Notes: a model not told the origin generated them from the letters alone. A stretch of 20,070 nt of DNA from an uncultured Oscillibacter sp. (GCA_900544105.1 UQUC01000041.1:1-20070); one strand, 5' to 3'. Shown: positions 7,689-15,729, counted from the first letter of the stretch. A program made the numbers and translations.

Positions 7689-7709
7689 AAAAGAAAGGGG
7701 GATAACTTC

Positions 7710-9152
7710 GTGCCGGAGGGAAGTCAAAAACGAAAAGCCACGCGGGTGCGGAGCCTCCGCCAGCGTTGGATCGTTAACTCTGTGGTACCCATCTTCGTGC
7801 TGCTGGCGCTGATCGTGAGCGGTGTGTCTCTGGGCATTTCCAATTACTATTACAAGGGAATGCTGGACGGTCTGGAACGGCAGGCCCGGGCGCAGTCCGG
7901 CGCCTTTGTGGACTATTTCATGGATCAGGGGTTCGCCAACTATTTGCAGCGGGCTAATCAGGCTATTTCCGACTATGCGGACAAGGAACGGGTAGAAATG
8001 CAGTTCCTGTCCAGCGTTGGTTGTATTCAGGCATCCTCCACATCTAATCTGACAGTGGGCACCCGCCCCGGAACGGAGGATATTTCCAGAGCGGTGGAGA
8101 CCAACCGTATCAGCTATTTCCGGGGTGCGGACCCCAAGACGGGAGAACAGATCTTAGCGGTGTCCCACCCGCTGACGGTGAACGGCAAGGTGGTAGGCGT
8201 CCTGCGATTCGTCACCTCTCTGCGGCAGGTCAACGTTCAGGTGTGGATGACGGTACTGGCTGTGGTGCTGGTAGCGCTGCTGTGTCTGCTGCTGGTGTTA
8301 AGCTCCAACCTGATCTTCATCAACAATGTGGTGGAGCCGGTGGCGGTGGTATCTGACGCTGCCAAGCGGATCTCTCAGGGAAGCTACGGCTTCACGCTGG
8401 AAAACAAGTATACCGGCGAGCTGGGCGAGCTGGTGGACAATATCAACGATATGTCCATGAAGATCGGCCAGAACGAGAAAATGAAAACGGAATTTATCTC
8501 GTCGGTGTCCCATGAGCTGCGAACGCCGCTCACCGCCATCAGCGGCTGGGGCGAGACGCTGTTGGCGGACCGGGAGCGGGACCAGATCCAGCTCCACCGG
8601 GGCCTGCGGATCATCCTCAATGAGGCCCGGAGGCTCTCGACTATGGTGGAGGAGCTGTTGGAATTTTCCAAGATGGAGGACGGCCGCTTTACACTGCAGC
8701 TGGAAGAAATGGATCTTCAGGCAGAGTTTGAGGATGCCATTTTTACCTACCGGGAGCTGTTCCGACAGGAGGGAATCGAGCTGCGCTACGAACCGGGAGA
8801 GGAGATCCTGCCGTCCATCAGTGGCGACCCGGAGCGGCTGAAGCAGGTGTTCTGCAATGTGCTGGACAACGCAGCCAAGCACGGCGGCGCAGGTCGGCGC
8901 ATCGATGCCTCTCTGACCAGAGAGGGAACCAATCAGGTGGTCCGGGTCCGGGATTACGGTCCCGGCGTTCCGGCGGCAGAATTGCCCTATGTGAAGCAGA
9001 AATTCTATAAGGGCTCATCTAAGGCCCGGGGCAGCGGCATCGGTCTGGCTGTGTGCGACGAGATCGTGCGGCTCCACGGAGGCACCTTCGACATTGCCAA
9101 TGCCGAGGGCGGCGGTGCAGTGGTGACCATCTGCATCCCGGAAAAAGAATGA
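7710..9152 (+). CDS. PhoR-type sensor histidine kinase
   Basis: This 480-residue membrane kinase has two membrane segments (about 22-44 and 178-204) enclosing an extracytoplasmic sensor region of about 130 residues. A HAMP-like linker (about 205-258), the dimerisation domain and the ATPase domain follow. The phospho-acceptor is H268 in SSVSHELRTPL. The ATP site has N387 (NVLDNAAKH), G1 DYGPGV (415-420) and G2 GSGIGL (441-446). Translation starts at GTG 7710, with AAAGGGGG about 9 nt upstream. It should phosphorylate the regulator encoded just upstream, and the FG-GAP lipoprotein could be an extracellular partner; the signal is unknown. The 183-nt hairpin-rich gap before the gene is unusual for such a pair. 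Confidence 0.95.
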   Translation: MPEGSQKRKATRVRSLRQRWIVNSVVPIFVLLALIVSGVSLGISNYYYKGMLDGLERQARAQSGAFVDYFMDQGFANYLQRANQAISDYADKERVEMQFLSSVGCIQASSTSNLTVGTRPGTEDISRAVETNRISYFRGADPKTGEQILAVSHPLTVNGKVVGVLRFVTSLRQVNVQVWMTVLAVVLVALLCLLLVLSSNLIFINNVVEPVAVVSDAAKRISQGSYGFTLENKYTGELGELVDNINDMSMKIGQNEKMKTEFISSVSHELRTPLTAISGWGETLLADRERDQIQLHRGLRIILNEARRLSTMVEELLEFSKMEDGRFTLQLEEMDLQAEFEDAIFTYRELFRQEGIELRYEPGEEILPSISGDPERLKQVFCNVLDNAAKHGGAGRRIDASLTREGTNQVVRVRDYGPGVPAAELPYVKQKFYKGSSKARGSGIGLAVCDEIVRLHGGTFDIANAEGGGAVVTICIPEKE

Positions 9153-9165
9153 ATAGAACAAGTGT

Positions 9166-9194
9166 TTGATTTTTGAAAAACGGTGTGATATACT
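9166..9194 (+). promoter_or_regulatory. Promoter of the DUF1385-prmC-recA block
   Basis: TTGATT (9166-9171) and TATACT (9189-9194) are separated by the ideal 17 nt. The start codon of the DUF1385 gene follows at 9224. No other good promoter is seen before recA, so this may drive the whole block. Confidence 0.75.
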
Positions 9195-9223
9195 GAAACA
9201 GCGAAACAGAAAGGAACCAATCT

Positions 9224-10195
9224 ATGGCGGAACATTCCAGCGGCGCCTTCCGCACCAGTATCGGCGGACAGGCGCTGATCGAAGGCATTTTGATGCGCGG
9301 GCCTGAAAAGCAGGCCATCGTGGTCCGGGACAAGGACGGTCAATTGGTGGAAAAGGTGGAGGAGCTGAAGCTCATCAAGGACCGTTACCCCATTTTGGGC
9401 GTTCCCCTGATCCGGGGCACCGTAAATTTTCTGGCGGCGATGGTCAGCGGCGTGAAGGCCCTGATGTACTCTGCGGACTTTTACCCGGAGGAGGAAGAAA
9501 GCCAGCCCTCCAAATTTGAACAGTGGCTGGAACGGCACCTCAGCAGCGAAAAGCTGGAAAAAGCTGTCGTGGGCCTGGCCGTGCTGCTGGGCGTGGGTAT
9601 GTCCATTTTTCTCTTTCTGGTGCTGCCCACGCTGCTTACCGGCGGGATCCTTCACTTTTTCCCCGGCTTCCCCCTGTGGGGCCGGAACGTGGTGGAGGGC
9701 CTTTTGAAAATCGTGATTTTCCTGGCGTATCTGATCCTCTGCTCCAAGCAGAAGGACATTTACCGGGTTTTCCAGTATCACGGGGCGGAGCATAAGACCA
9801 TTTTCTGCTACGAGGCGGGTCTGCCGCTGACAGTGGAGAACGTCCGCATCCAGCCCCGGCACCATCCCCGTTGCGGAACAAGCTTTCTGTTCGTGGTGAT
9901 TTTCGTGTCCATTCTGGTTTCCAGCGTGGTGTTCGGCATCTGGCCCATCACCAACGCGGGATTGCGGACGCTGGTGCATCTGCTCCTGCTGCCGTTGGTA
10001 GTGGGCATCACCTATGAGTTCAACCGCTGGGTGGGCCGCCATGTGCAGGACAGCAAGCTGGCCCAATTTCTGACGGCCCCCGGCCTGTGGATGCAGAATT
10101 TCACCACCAACGAGCCGGATGACAGCATGATCGAGTGCGCCATCCGTTCTCTGGAACTGGTTCTGCCCAGCGAAAAGGGAAAGGACGAGTGGTAA
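9224..10195 (+). CDS. DUF1385 family membrane protein (YqhQ-like)
   Basis: This 323-residue protein matches DUF1385, represented by B. subtilis YqhQ. Its opening, IGGQALIEGILMRGPEKQAIVVR (about 13-35), is the family hallmark, with PILGVPLIRGTVNF (about 56-69) and FQYHGAEHKTIFCYE (about 184-198). Hydrophobic segments at about 118-143, 162-180, 223-245 and 253-268 suggest four membrane passes. The biochemical function is not known to me. The length is typical. ATG 9224 has AAGGAA upstream and a good promoter at 9166-9194. In Gram-positive genomes this gene often sits beside prmC, as here; 67 nt separate the two, and they include a perfect hairpin. Confidence 0.92.
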   Translation: MAEHSSGAFRTSIGGQALIEGILMRGPEKQAIVVRDKDGQLVEKVEELKLIKDRYPILGVPLIRGTVNFLAAMVSGVKALMYSADFYPEEEESQPSKFEQWLERHLSSEKLEKAVVGLAVLLGVGMSIFLFLVLPTLLTGGILHFFPGFPLWGRNVVEGLLKIVIFLAYLILCSKQKDIYRVFQYHGAEHKTIFCYEAGLPLTVENVRIQPRHHPRCGTSFLFVVIFVSILVSSVVFGIWPITNAGLRTLVHLLLLPLVVGITYEFNRWVGRHVQDSKLAQFLTAPGLWMQNFTTNEPDDSMIECAIRSLELVLPSEKGKDEW

Positions 10196-10210
10196 ACAAC
10201 ATAGAAATAC

Positions 10211-10245
10211 TTCTTCCGCAAACCAGCGAAGCGTTTGCGGAAGAA
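10211..10245. other. Perfect 13-bp hairpin before prmC
   Basis: TTCTTCCGCAAAC (10211-10223) and GTTTGCGGAAGAA (10233-10245) form a perfect 13-bp stem with a 9-nt loop. No T run follows on either strand. It ends directly before the AAAAGGAGG ribosome site of prmC. Roles in mRNA processing, stability or translational control are all possible. Confidence 0.65.
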
Positions 10246-10262
10246 AAAGGAGGAGCAAGGGA

Positions 10263-11195
10263 GTGAACGCAGTTTTCGCCGCAGGCGGAAACGGAGCTGC
10301 GCGGACTTTGCGACGACGCATGGCTATTACATATAATGACTTGTTTTTGGATATTCGCCGGGAACTGAAACAGGGCGGCGTCATCGACACGACATTGGAG
10401 GCCAGGGAACTGACCTGCTTCGGCGTGAACAAGACCCGAGAGGAACTGACCAGGGACGGGCGGCTGTATGCCCCACCGGAACTGGAACGCCGGGTACGGG
10501 AGCTGACGGCCCGCCATCTGGCGGGAGAGCCGGTGGCGTATCTCATCGGTGAGTGGGAGTTTTATGGCCTGCCGCTGGATATTTCCAAGGAGGTGCTGAT
10601 CCCCCGGCCGGATACGGAGGTGCTGGTGGATCAGGCTCTGCCCTATGTACAGTCCTTAGGCAACTGCCGGGTGCTGGACCTGTGCGCCGGCAGCGGCTGT
10701 ATCGGCCTGGCACTGGCTTCACAGGCTCCTCAGACCCATGTGGTACTGGGCGAGTTTTCCGACGGGGCCCTGCGGATCTGCCGCCAGAACGCCCGGCGGA
10801 ACACCTTGACTGGCCGGGTGATCCCCATGACGGTAAACGCCTTGGAGCGGCCGGACCGGGCTTTGGGAGAATTTCACTGTATCGTCAGCAATCCCCCCTA
10901 TATCCCTCATGGGGATATTCCGGGACTGGATCATTCTGTGAAGGACTACGAGCCCCATCTGGCGCTGGACGGCGGCGAGGACGGTCTGGACTTCTATCGG
11001 GCCATCAGTGAGAAGTGGAAGGCAGCACTGGCCCCCGGTGGGCGGCTGTATTTTGAAGTGGGTATCGGTCAGGCGGATGCGGTGCTCCGTATCATGCGCG
11101 CCCAGGGCTTTGGAGACATTCAGGTGGTGAAGGATCACAACGATATACCCCGCGTGGTGTTCGGCACCCTCTGCGGAGAGGTTTACAGCGAGTAA
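10263..11195 (+). CDS. prmC: Peptide chain release factor N5-glutamine methyltransferase
   Basis: PrmC methylates the glutamine of the GGQ motif in release factors RF1 and RF2, using S-adenosylmethionine. This protein has 310 residues from GTG 10263. It shows a helical N-terminal domain with AGEPVAYLIGEWEFYGL, the LIPRPDTEVLVD block, SAM motif I LDLCAGSGCIGLAL and the catalytic NPPY (210-213). The start is uncertain. GTG 10263 has a strong AGGAGG about 9 nt upstream but adds 19 residues with a hairpin in the coding sequence (10272-10292). ATG 10320 begins at the usual family N-terminus (MAITYNDLFLDIRREL) but lacks a clear ribosome site. Release factor gene prfA, a common neighbour, is not adjacent here. 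Confidence 0.93.
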   Translation: MNAVFAAGGNGAARTLRRRMAITYNDLFLDIRRELKQGGVIDTTLEARELTCFGVNKTREELTRDGRLYAPPELERRVRELTARHLAGEPVAYLIGEWEFYGLPLDISKEVLIPRPDTEVLVDQALPYVQSLGNCRVLDLCAGSGCIGLALASQAPQTHVVLGEFSDGALRICRQNARRNTLTGRVIPMTVNALERPDRALGEFHCIVSNPPYIPHGDIPGLDHSVKDYEPHLALDGGEDGLDFYRAISEKWKAALAPGGRLYFEVGIGQADAVLRIMRAQGFGDIQVVKDHNDIPRVVFGTLCGEVYSE

Positions 11196-11198
11196 GAA

Positions 11199-11216
11199 TG
11201 CCCGGCAGACCGGGCA
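11199..11216. other. Short hairpin between prmC and recA
   Basis: TGCCCGG (11199-11205) and CCGGGCA (11210-11216) pair over 7 bp with a CAGA loop. No T run follows, so read-through into recA is expected. It may protect or process the mRNA. Confidence 0.45.
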
Positions 11217-11252
11217 AGCAAGATAGAAAATCAGATTTGGGAGGAAGAACGT

Positions 11253-12362
11253 ATGGCAAAAGAGAAAGCCCCCGTGGTCAGTGCCGCCCCGGCGGAGGAT
11301 CGGAAACGGGCTATTGAAGCGGCCATGGGCCAGATCGAAAAAATGTACGGCAAGGGCTCTATTATGCGTCTTGGCGACCAGAATAATTTGCAGGTGGACG
11401 TGATCCCCACCGGATCCCTGTCTTTGGACGTGGCATTGGGTGTGGGCGGTCTGCCCAGGGGACGCATTGTGGAGATCTACGGACCGGAATCCTCTGGTAA
11501 GACTACGCTTGCCCTTCATGTGGCGGCGGAGGCCCAGAAAAAAGGCGGCGAGGTGGCGTTCGTGGACGCGGAGCACGCGCTGGATCCCACCTACGCACGG
11601 GCCTTGGGCGTGAATATCGATGAAATGCTGATCTCTCAGCCGGATACCGGCGAGCAGGCGTTGGAGATCACCGAGGCGTTGGTGCGCTCCGGCGCTATCG
11701 ACGTCATCGTGGTGGATTCCGTGGCGGCGCTGGTGCCCCGGGCGGAGATCGAGGGCGAGATGGGCGACAGCTATGTGGGCCTCCATGCCCGGCTGATGAG
11801 CCAGGCCCTCCGCAAGCTCACTGGCGCGGTGGGCAAGACCAACACCATCGTTATTTTCATCAACCAGCTTCGCGAGAAGGTGGGCGTTATGTACGGCAAC
11901 CCGGAGGTCACCACCGGCGGCCGGGCGCTGAAGTTCTACGCCTCCGTCCGCATCGACGTCCGCCGGATCGAGGCGCTGAAAAACGGTGGCGAGGTGGTGG
12001 GCAACCGCACCCGTGCCAAAGTCGTGAAAAATAAAGTGGCGCCCCCCTTCCGGGAGGCGGAATTCGACATTATGTACGGTGAGGGCATCGCCCACACCGG
12101 CGAGCTGATCGATCTGGGCGTCCGGTTGGGCATCATCACCAAGGCCGGTTCCTGGTTCTCCATGGGCGAGGTCCGCATCGGCCAGGGCCGGGACGCCGCC
12201 AAAAAGTATCTGGAGGAAAATCCCGACATTGCCGCCGATGTGGAAGCGCAGATCCGGGCCAATTTCGATAAGCTGATGGGCAACCAGTCCCGGATCGCCG
12301 CTGCCAAGGCTGCCGGCAAGGCGGTGAATGTCTCCGCTGACGATTTCAACGATGAGGATTGA
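11253..12362 (+). CDS. recA: Recombinase A
   Basis: RecA forms ATP-dependent filaments on single-stranded DNA, catalyses strand exchange and stimulates LexA self-cleavage. The 369-residue protein is complete. It opens with DRKRAIEAAMGQIEKMYGKGSIM, has the Walker A motif GPESSGKT (77-84), the VDSVAALVPRAEIEG segment (Walker B and L1 region), the FINQLREKVGVMYGNPEVTTGGRALKFYASVR block (L2 and DNA contact) and an acidic C-terminus (DDFNDED). ATG 11253 has GGAGGAA upstream. It follows prmC by 57 nt without its own obvious promoter, and I see no LexA box of the CGAAC-N4-GTTCG type in that gap. The 3' end overlaps recX by 11 nt. Confidence 0.99.
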   Translation: MAKEKAPVVSAAPAEDRKRAIEAAMGQIEKMYGKGSIMRLGDQNNLQVDVIPTGSLSLDVALGVGGLPRGRIVEIYGPESSGKTTLALHVAAEAQKKGGEVAFVDAEHALDPTYARALGVNIDEMLISQPDTGEQALEITEALVRSGAIDVIVVDSVAALVPRAEIEGEMGDSYVGLHARLMSQALRKLTGAVGKTNTIVIFINQLREKVGVMYGNPEVTTGGRALKFYASVRIDVRRIEALKNGGEVVGNRTRAKVVKNKVAPPFREAEFDIMYGEGIAHTGELIDLGVRLGIITKAGSWFSMGEVRIGQGRDAAKKYLEENPDIAADVEAQIRANFDKLMGNQSRIAAAKAAGKAVNVSADDFNDED

Positions 12363-12972
12363 CCGCATTGAAGCCTCCAAGCATAAGCGGGGGCGGGTGC
12401 TGGTTTTTTTGGCGGACGGCAGTCTGCTGAAGGTGACGGAGCAGGAGCTGCTGACCTTCGGTTTGCGCTCCGGCGATGAATTGGACGAGGAAACCTTGGG
12501 ACGGCTAAAGGAAGCCGCCGGGATATCCAACATCAAGACCACGGCGGCGGACCTCGTTGGCCGTCGGGCCATGAGCCGCCGGGACCTGGAGAAGAAATTG
12601 CGGGAAAAGGGGGCCTCGGAGACTGAGGCCCGTTATGCCGGAGAGTGGCTGGAAGCCATCGGCGCGCTGGATGACGGCGCCTATGCCGCCGCGCTGATGC
12701 GGCACTGCGGAGATATGGGGTACGGCCCCCGGCGGGCCAGAGAAAAGCTGCGGGAAAAGGGCGTGCCTCAGGAGCTTTGGGACGAGGCGCTGGACGAGCT
12801 GCCCCCGGATGGGGAGCAGATCGACCGCTTTTTACAAAGCAAGCTCCACGGCCGATCCCCGGAGGATAAGGAGAAGAAGCGGCTGACGGATGCCCTCCTG
12901 CGCCGGGGCTTTTCCTGGGGCGAGGTGAGGTCCGCCTGGGGGCGCTATGGTTCTGAGATCTGGGAGGAGTGA
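12352..12972 (+). CDS. recX: Regulatory protein RecX
   Basis: RecX binds RecA filaments and limits or modulates their activity. The 206-residue protein shows the three-helix repeats of the family: LVGRRAMSRRDLEKKLREKGASETEARYAGEWLEAIGALDDGAYA, then MGYGPRRAREKLREKGVPQELWDEAL, then a C-terminal repeat with LTDALLRRGFSWGEVRSAWGRYG. ATG 12352 lies inside the last codons of recA in another frame (11-nt overlap, shared ATGAGGATTGA), so translational coupling is likely. An in-frame ATG at 12328 gives a longer form inside recA but lacks the expected N-terminus. Placing recX directly behind recA is common. Confidence 0.93.
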   Translation: MRIDRIEASKHKRGRVLVFLADGSLLKVTEQELLTFGLRSGDELDEETLGRLKEAAGISNIKTTAADLVGRRAMSRRDLEKKLREKGASETEARYAGEWLEAIGALDDGAYAAALMRHCGDMGYGPRRAREKLREKGVPQELWDEALDELPPDGEQIDRFLQSKLHGRSPEDKEKKRLTDALLRRGFSWGEVRSAWGRYGSEIWEE

Positions 12973-13095
12973 TCCTGGAGGCTATATCAGCGGAGCCACA
13001 GACCAGTCTCAAAGACCGCAAAGATCTCAGTTCAGATTTTGCGTTCATTATTTCCGCCCGGAGGGGCGTATTCGATCATACCGGAGGAATCCATT

Positions 13096-14418
13096 TTGAA
13101 TTATAATGTATCATTCATTTCTCTTGGCTGCGCCAAGAATCAGGTGAACTGCGAGCAGATGATGGCCTTGTGTGCGAAAGCAGGTTACTCCATCCAGACC
13201 CAGCCGGAGGGCTGCGACGTGGTGGTGGTGAATACCTGTGGATTTTTGGCGTCCGCCTGTGAGGAAGCCATCGAGAATATTCTGGAGATGGCAGAACTGA
13301 AAAAGGCGGGTCAGGTGAAGAAGATCCTGGTCACCGGCTGCATGACCCAGCGTTATAAGGAGGATATTTTTCAAGAGCTGCCGGAGGTGGACGGCCTGTT
13401 GGGTACCGGCAGCTATGATGATATTGCCACGGCCATTGCCGAGGTGATGGAAAAGGGCGAAAAATCCTGCCATCTGGGGAATATCCACACGGCCAACCAG
13501 AGCGGTGAGCGCATTTTGTCCACACCACCTTGGTATGCCTATCTGCGGATCGCTGAGGGCTGCGACAACCACTGTGCCTACTGCGTGATCCCCTCCCTCC
13601 GGGGTAAGTACCGCAGCCGTCCCATGAATGAGCTGTTGGACGAGGCGGTGGAGCTTGCCTCCGCCGGGGTGAAGGAGCTGATCGTCATCGCTCAGGACAT
13701 CACCCGGTACGGCACGGACCTCAACGGCGAGCATCAGCTTGCGAAACTGCTGAAGGAGCTTTGCAAGCTGGACTTCCACTGGATCCGGCTCCACTACCTC
13801 TATCCCACGGACACTACCGATGAACTCATTGATGTGATCGCCAGCGAACCGAAGATCGTGAAATATCTGGATATTCCCATCCAGCACTGCAACGATACCA
13901 TTCTGAAGGCTATGAATCGCCGGGATACCAAGGCGGACCTGCTGGCCCTGCTGAAAAAACTGCGGGAAAAGGTTCCTGGCCTGGTGCTGCGGACCAGCCT
14001 TATTACCGGCTTGCCGTATGAGGACGATGCGGCCTTTGAGGAACTGTGTGATTTCCTGCGGGAAGTGAAAATTGAGCGGGCAGGAGTGTTCCCCTTCTTC
14101 CCGGAGGATGGCACGAAAGCGGCGCTCATGGACCATGTGGATATGGAGGAGGCCAAGCGGCGGGCAGAACTGGCGGTAGATGTACAGTCCGACATTATTG
14201 ACGCATACAATGAATCCGTTCTGGGAGAGGAGCGGGAGGTCCTCTGCGAGGGGTACGATCCCCAGGCCCAGATGTTCTATGGCCGTAGTTATGCCGAGTC
14301 TCCCGACATTGACGGACGGATCTGGTTCACCGCCGACAGCGAGATCGCACCCGGCACCTTTGTAAACATCCGTTTGACCGGCACTATGGACGGCGAGACC
14401 ACTGGCGAGCTGGTGTAA
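13096..14418 (+). CDS. rimO: Ribosomal protein uS12 methylthiotransferase
   Basis: RimO is a radical-SAM enzyme that adds a methylthio group to an aspartate of ribosomal protein S12, using two Fe-S clusters. The 440-residue protein has the UPF0004 domain with cluster cysteines C12 (LGCAKNQVNCE), C48 (NTCGF) and C82 (TGCM). The radical-SAM motif is C156-x3-C160-x2-C163 (CDNHCAYC), followed by IPSLRGKYRSR. A C-terminal TRAM domain ends with FVNIRLTGTMDGETTGELV. I choose TTG 13096 because GGAGGA lies 7 nt upstream and the protein then starts at the usual family position; an in-frame ATG at 13039 would add 19 unrelated residues. The gene lies 123 nt after recX and 40 nt before pgsA. Confidence 0.96.
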   Translation: MNYNVSFISLGCAKNQVNCEQMMALCAKAGYSIQTQPEGCDVVVVNTCGFLASACEEAIENILEMAELKKAGQVKKILVTGCMTQRYKEDIFQELPEVDGLLGTGSYDDIATAIAEVMEKGEKSCHLGNIHTANQSGERILSTPPWYAYLRIAEGCDNHCAYCVIPSLRGKYRSRPMNELLDEAVELASAGVKELIVIAQDITRYGTDLNGEHQLAKLLKELCKLDFHWIRLHYLYPTDTTDELIDVIASEPKIVKYLDIPIQHCNDTILKAMNRRDTKADLLALLKKLREKVPGLVLRTSLITGLPYEDDAAFEELCDFLREVKIERAGVFPFFPEDGTKAALMDHVDMEEAKRRAELAVDVQSDIIDAYNESVLGEEREVLCEGYDPQAQMFYGRSYAESPDIDGRIWFTADSEIAPGTFVNIRLTGTMDGETTGELV

Positions 14419-14458
14419 GGGCGCTTATTCCCTGAAAATCCTCGAAAGGACGTATATT

Positions 14459-14980
14459 ATGAATTTACCCAATAAACTGACTATGCTGCGGATTTTGCTG
14501 ATCCCGGTGTTTATGGTGGTGCTGTACTGGAACTTTCCCGGAGCCACCTGGGTGGCGCTGGCCATTTTCATCATCGCCAGTTTTACCGATCTTCTGGATG
14601 GAAAAATCGCCAGAAAGTACAATTTAGTTACGGATTTTGGCAAATTTGCCGATCCTCTGGCGGATAAAATGTTGGTGACGGCAGCGATGCTCTGGTTCGT
14701 GGAGATCGGCCAGATGCCCGCTTGGGCGCTGCTGATCGTCATTGTCCGGGAGTTTGCCGTCAGTGGCCTGCGGATGATTGCCAGCGAAAAGGGCCGTGTT
14801 ATCGCAGCCGGATGGTCCGGTAAGGTGAAAACAGCCAGCACCATGGTATGTATCGTGCTCATGTTCCTGCCGATCTCCGGCTGGCTCAATACCGTGTGCG
14901 TGGCGGTGATCGCCCTTACTACCCTGTATTCCGGCGTGGAATATTTTGTGCTGAACCGGGATGTAATTGCCTCGGCCTGA
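14459..14980 (+). CDS. pgsA: CDP-diacylglycerol--glycerol-3-phosphate 3-phosphatidyltransferase
   Basis: PgsA makes phosphatidylglycerol phosphate from CDP-diacylglycerol and glycerol 3-phosphate in the cell membrane. The 173-residue protein is complete. It carries the full CDP-alcohol phosphotransferase motif: D44, D47-G48, A51-R52, G61, D65 and D69 (DLLDGKIARKYNLVTDFGKFADPLAD). The N-terminal MNLPNKLTMLRILLIPVFM is typical of PgsA. Hydrophobic segments at about 10-24, 29-43, 73-88, 91-105, 123-140 and 143-160 fit a six-pass membrane enzyme. AAAGGA sits about 8 nt before ATG 14459. The gene follows rimO by 40 nt, a common pairing in Firmicutes, and ends at the strong terminator at 14999-15032. 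Confidence 0.96.
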   Translation: MNLPNKLTMLRILLIPVFMVVLYWNFPGATWVALAIFIIASFTDLLDGKIARKYNLVTDFGKFADPLADKMLVTAAMLWFVEIGQMPAWALLIVIVREFAVSGLRMIASEKGRVIAAGWSGKVKTASTMVCIVLMFLPISGWLNTVCVAVIALTTLYSGVEYFVLNRDVIASA

Positions 14981-14998
14981 GAATTGAAATCGAAAATG

Positions 14999-15032
14999 AA
15001 AAAGTGCGGGAACGTAAGTTCCCGCACTTTTT
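14999..15032. terminator. Bidirectional terminator between pgsA and udg
   Basis: AAAAAGTGCGGGAAC (14999-15013) and its exact complement (15018-15032) form a 15-bp stem with a GTAA loop. The A and T runs at the ends make it work in both directions. It ends the pgsA transcript and overlaps the stop codon of the leftward udg gene. Confidence 0.95.
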
Positions 15033-15603
15033 AACATTCGGTATGTTCGCATAGCTCCCGGACCTTGGCTTGAATGCTTTTCAGGTCCAGAAAGGTCTCC
15101 GGGCGCTTTTGCTCGTCCCGCAGCAGCGCCGCCGGGTGGTAGATGGCCGTCATCTGGACGCCGCCTCGTTGGAACCACTGGCCGTGCTCCTGGGTGATCT
15201 TGAAATCTTCCTTGATGATGGCTTTGGCGGCGATCCGGCCCAAGCAGACGATGATCTTTGGCTTCATCAGCGCCGCTTGCCGCCGCAAATAGCCGATGCA
15301 GGCGTCCTGTTCGACATTTAGAGGGTCTCGGTTCTGGGGCGGGCGACACTTCACCACGTTGGCGATATAGACCTTGGTGCGGTCCAGATGGATGATCTCC
15401 AGCATATCGTCCAGCAATTGCCCTGCCCGGCCTACAAAGGGAATACCCTGCTCGTCCTCATGCTGGCCGGGGCCTTCACCGATGAGCATGACCTCTGCCG
15501 TCTCGCAGCCATCCCCAAACACCACATGGGTCCGGGTGTCCGCCAGCGCGCAGCCCCGGCAGGCGCCACATTCCTGTTTTAAACGCTCCCAGCTATCCGC
15601 CAT
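15031..15603 (-). CDS. udg: Family 4 uracil-DNA glycosylase
   Basis: This enzyme removes uracil from DNA, the first step of base-excision repair after cytosine deamination. The 190-residue protein is complete. Four cysteines for a 4Fe-4S cluster are present: C15, C18, C86 (VVKCRPP) and C102. Motif A is GEGPGQHEDEQGIPFVGRAGQLLD (42-65), and motif B is HPAALLR (about 165-171). These define family 4 rather than Ung-type family 1. ATG 15603 has AAAGGTGG upstream and a promoter at 15640-15668. The stop codon lies in the shared terminator with pgsA. It appears to be a single-gene transcript. Confidence 0.95.
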   Translation of the reverse strand: MADSWERLKQECGACRGCALADTRTHVVFGDGCETAEVMLIGEGPGQHEDEQGIPFVGRAGQLLDDMLEIIHLDRTKVYIANVVKCRPPQNRDPLNVEQDACIGYLRRQAALMKPKIIVCLGRIAAKAIIKEDFKITQEHGQWFQRGGVQMTAIYHPAALLRDEQKRPETFLDLKSIQAKVRELCEHTEC

Positions 15604-15639
15604 GGTGTCCCCACCACCTTTCTGAAATCATCTTGCTTG

Positions 15640-15668
15640 AGTATAGCATATTGTTTTCCCCCACGCAA
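15640..15668 (-). promoter_or_regulatory. Promoter of udg
   Basis: Read leftwards, TTGCGT (15668-15663), a 17-nt spacer and TATACT (15645-15640) form a good sigma-A-type promoter. The udg start codon is 37 nt downstream. Confidence 0.65.
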
Positions 15669-15729
15669 GCGTATAAGGCGGTGGTGGGCTGCCTATACTG
15701 ACAGGGCATCAAGCAGGGGAGGGCGGCAC

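Noticed and set aside
7527..7709. Insertion sequence or transposase remnant in the regulator-kinase gap
   Set aside because: There is no transposase fragment, and no long terminal inverted repeat or target duplication can be seen; only short hairpins remain.
9005..10546. Leftward open frame of 513 codons over the DUF1385 gene
   Set aside because: It lies opposite a recognisable gene with promoter and ribosome site; no domain is visible in its translation.
10719..12572. Long leftward open frame of 617 codons across prmC and recA
   Set aside because: It is antisense to two certain genes, has no ribosome site or family signature, and its His/Gly/Gln-rich composition is typical of complement-strand frames in GC-rich coding DNA.
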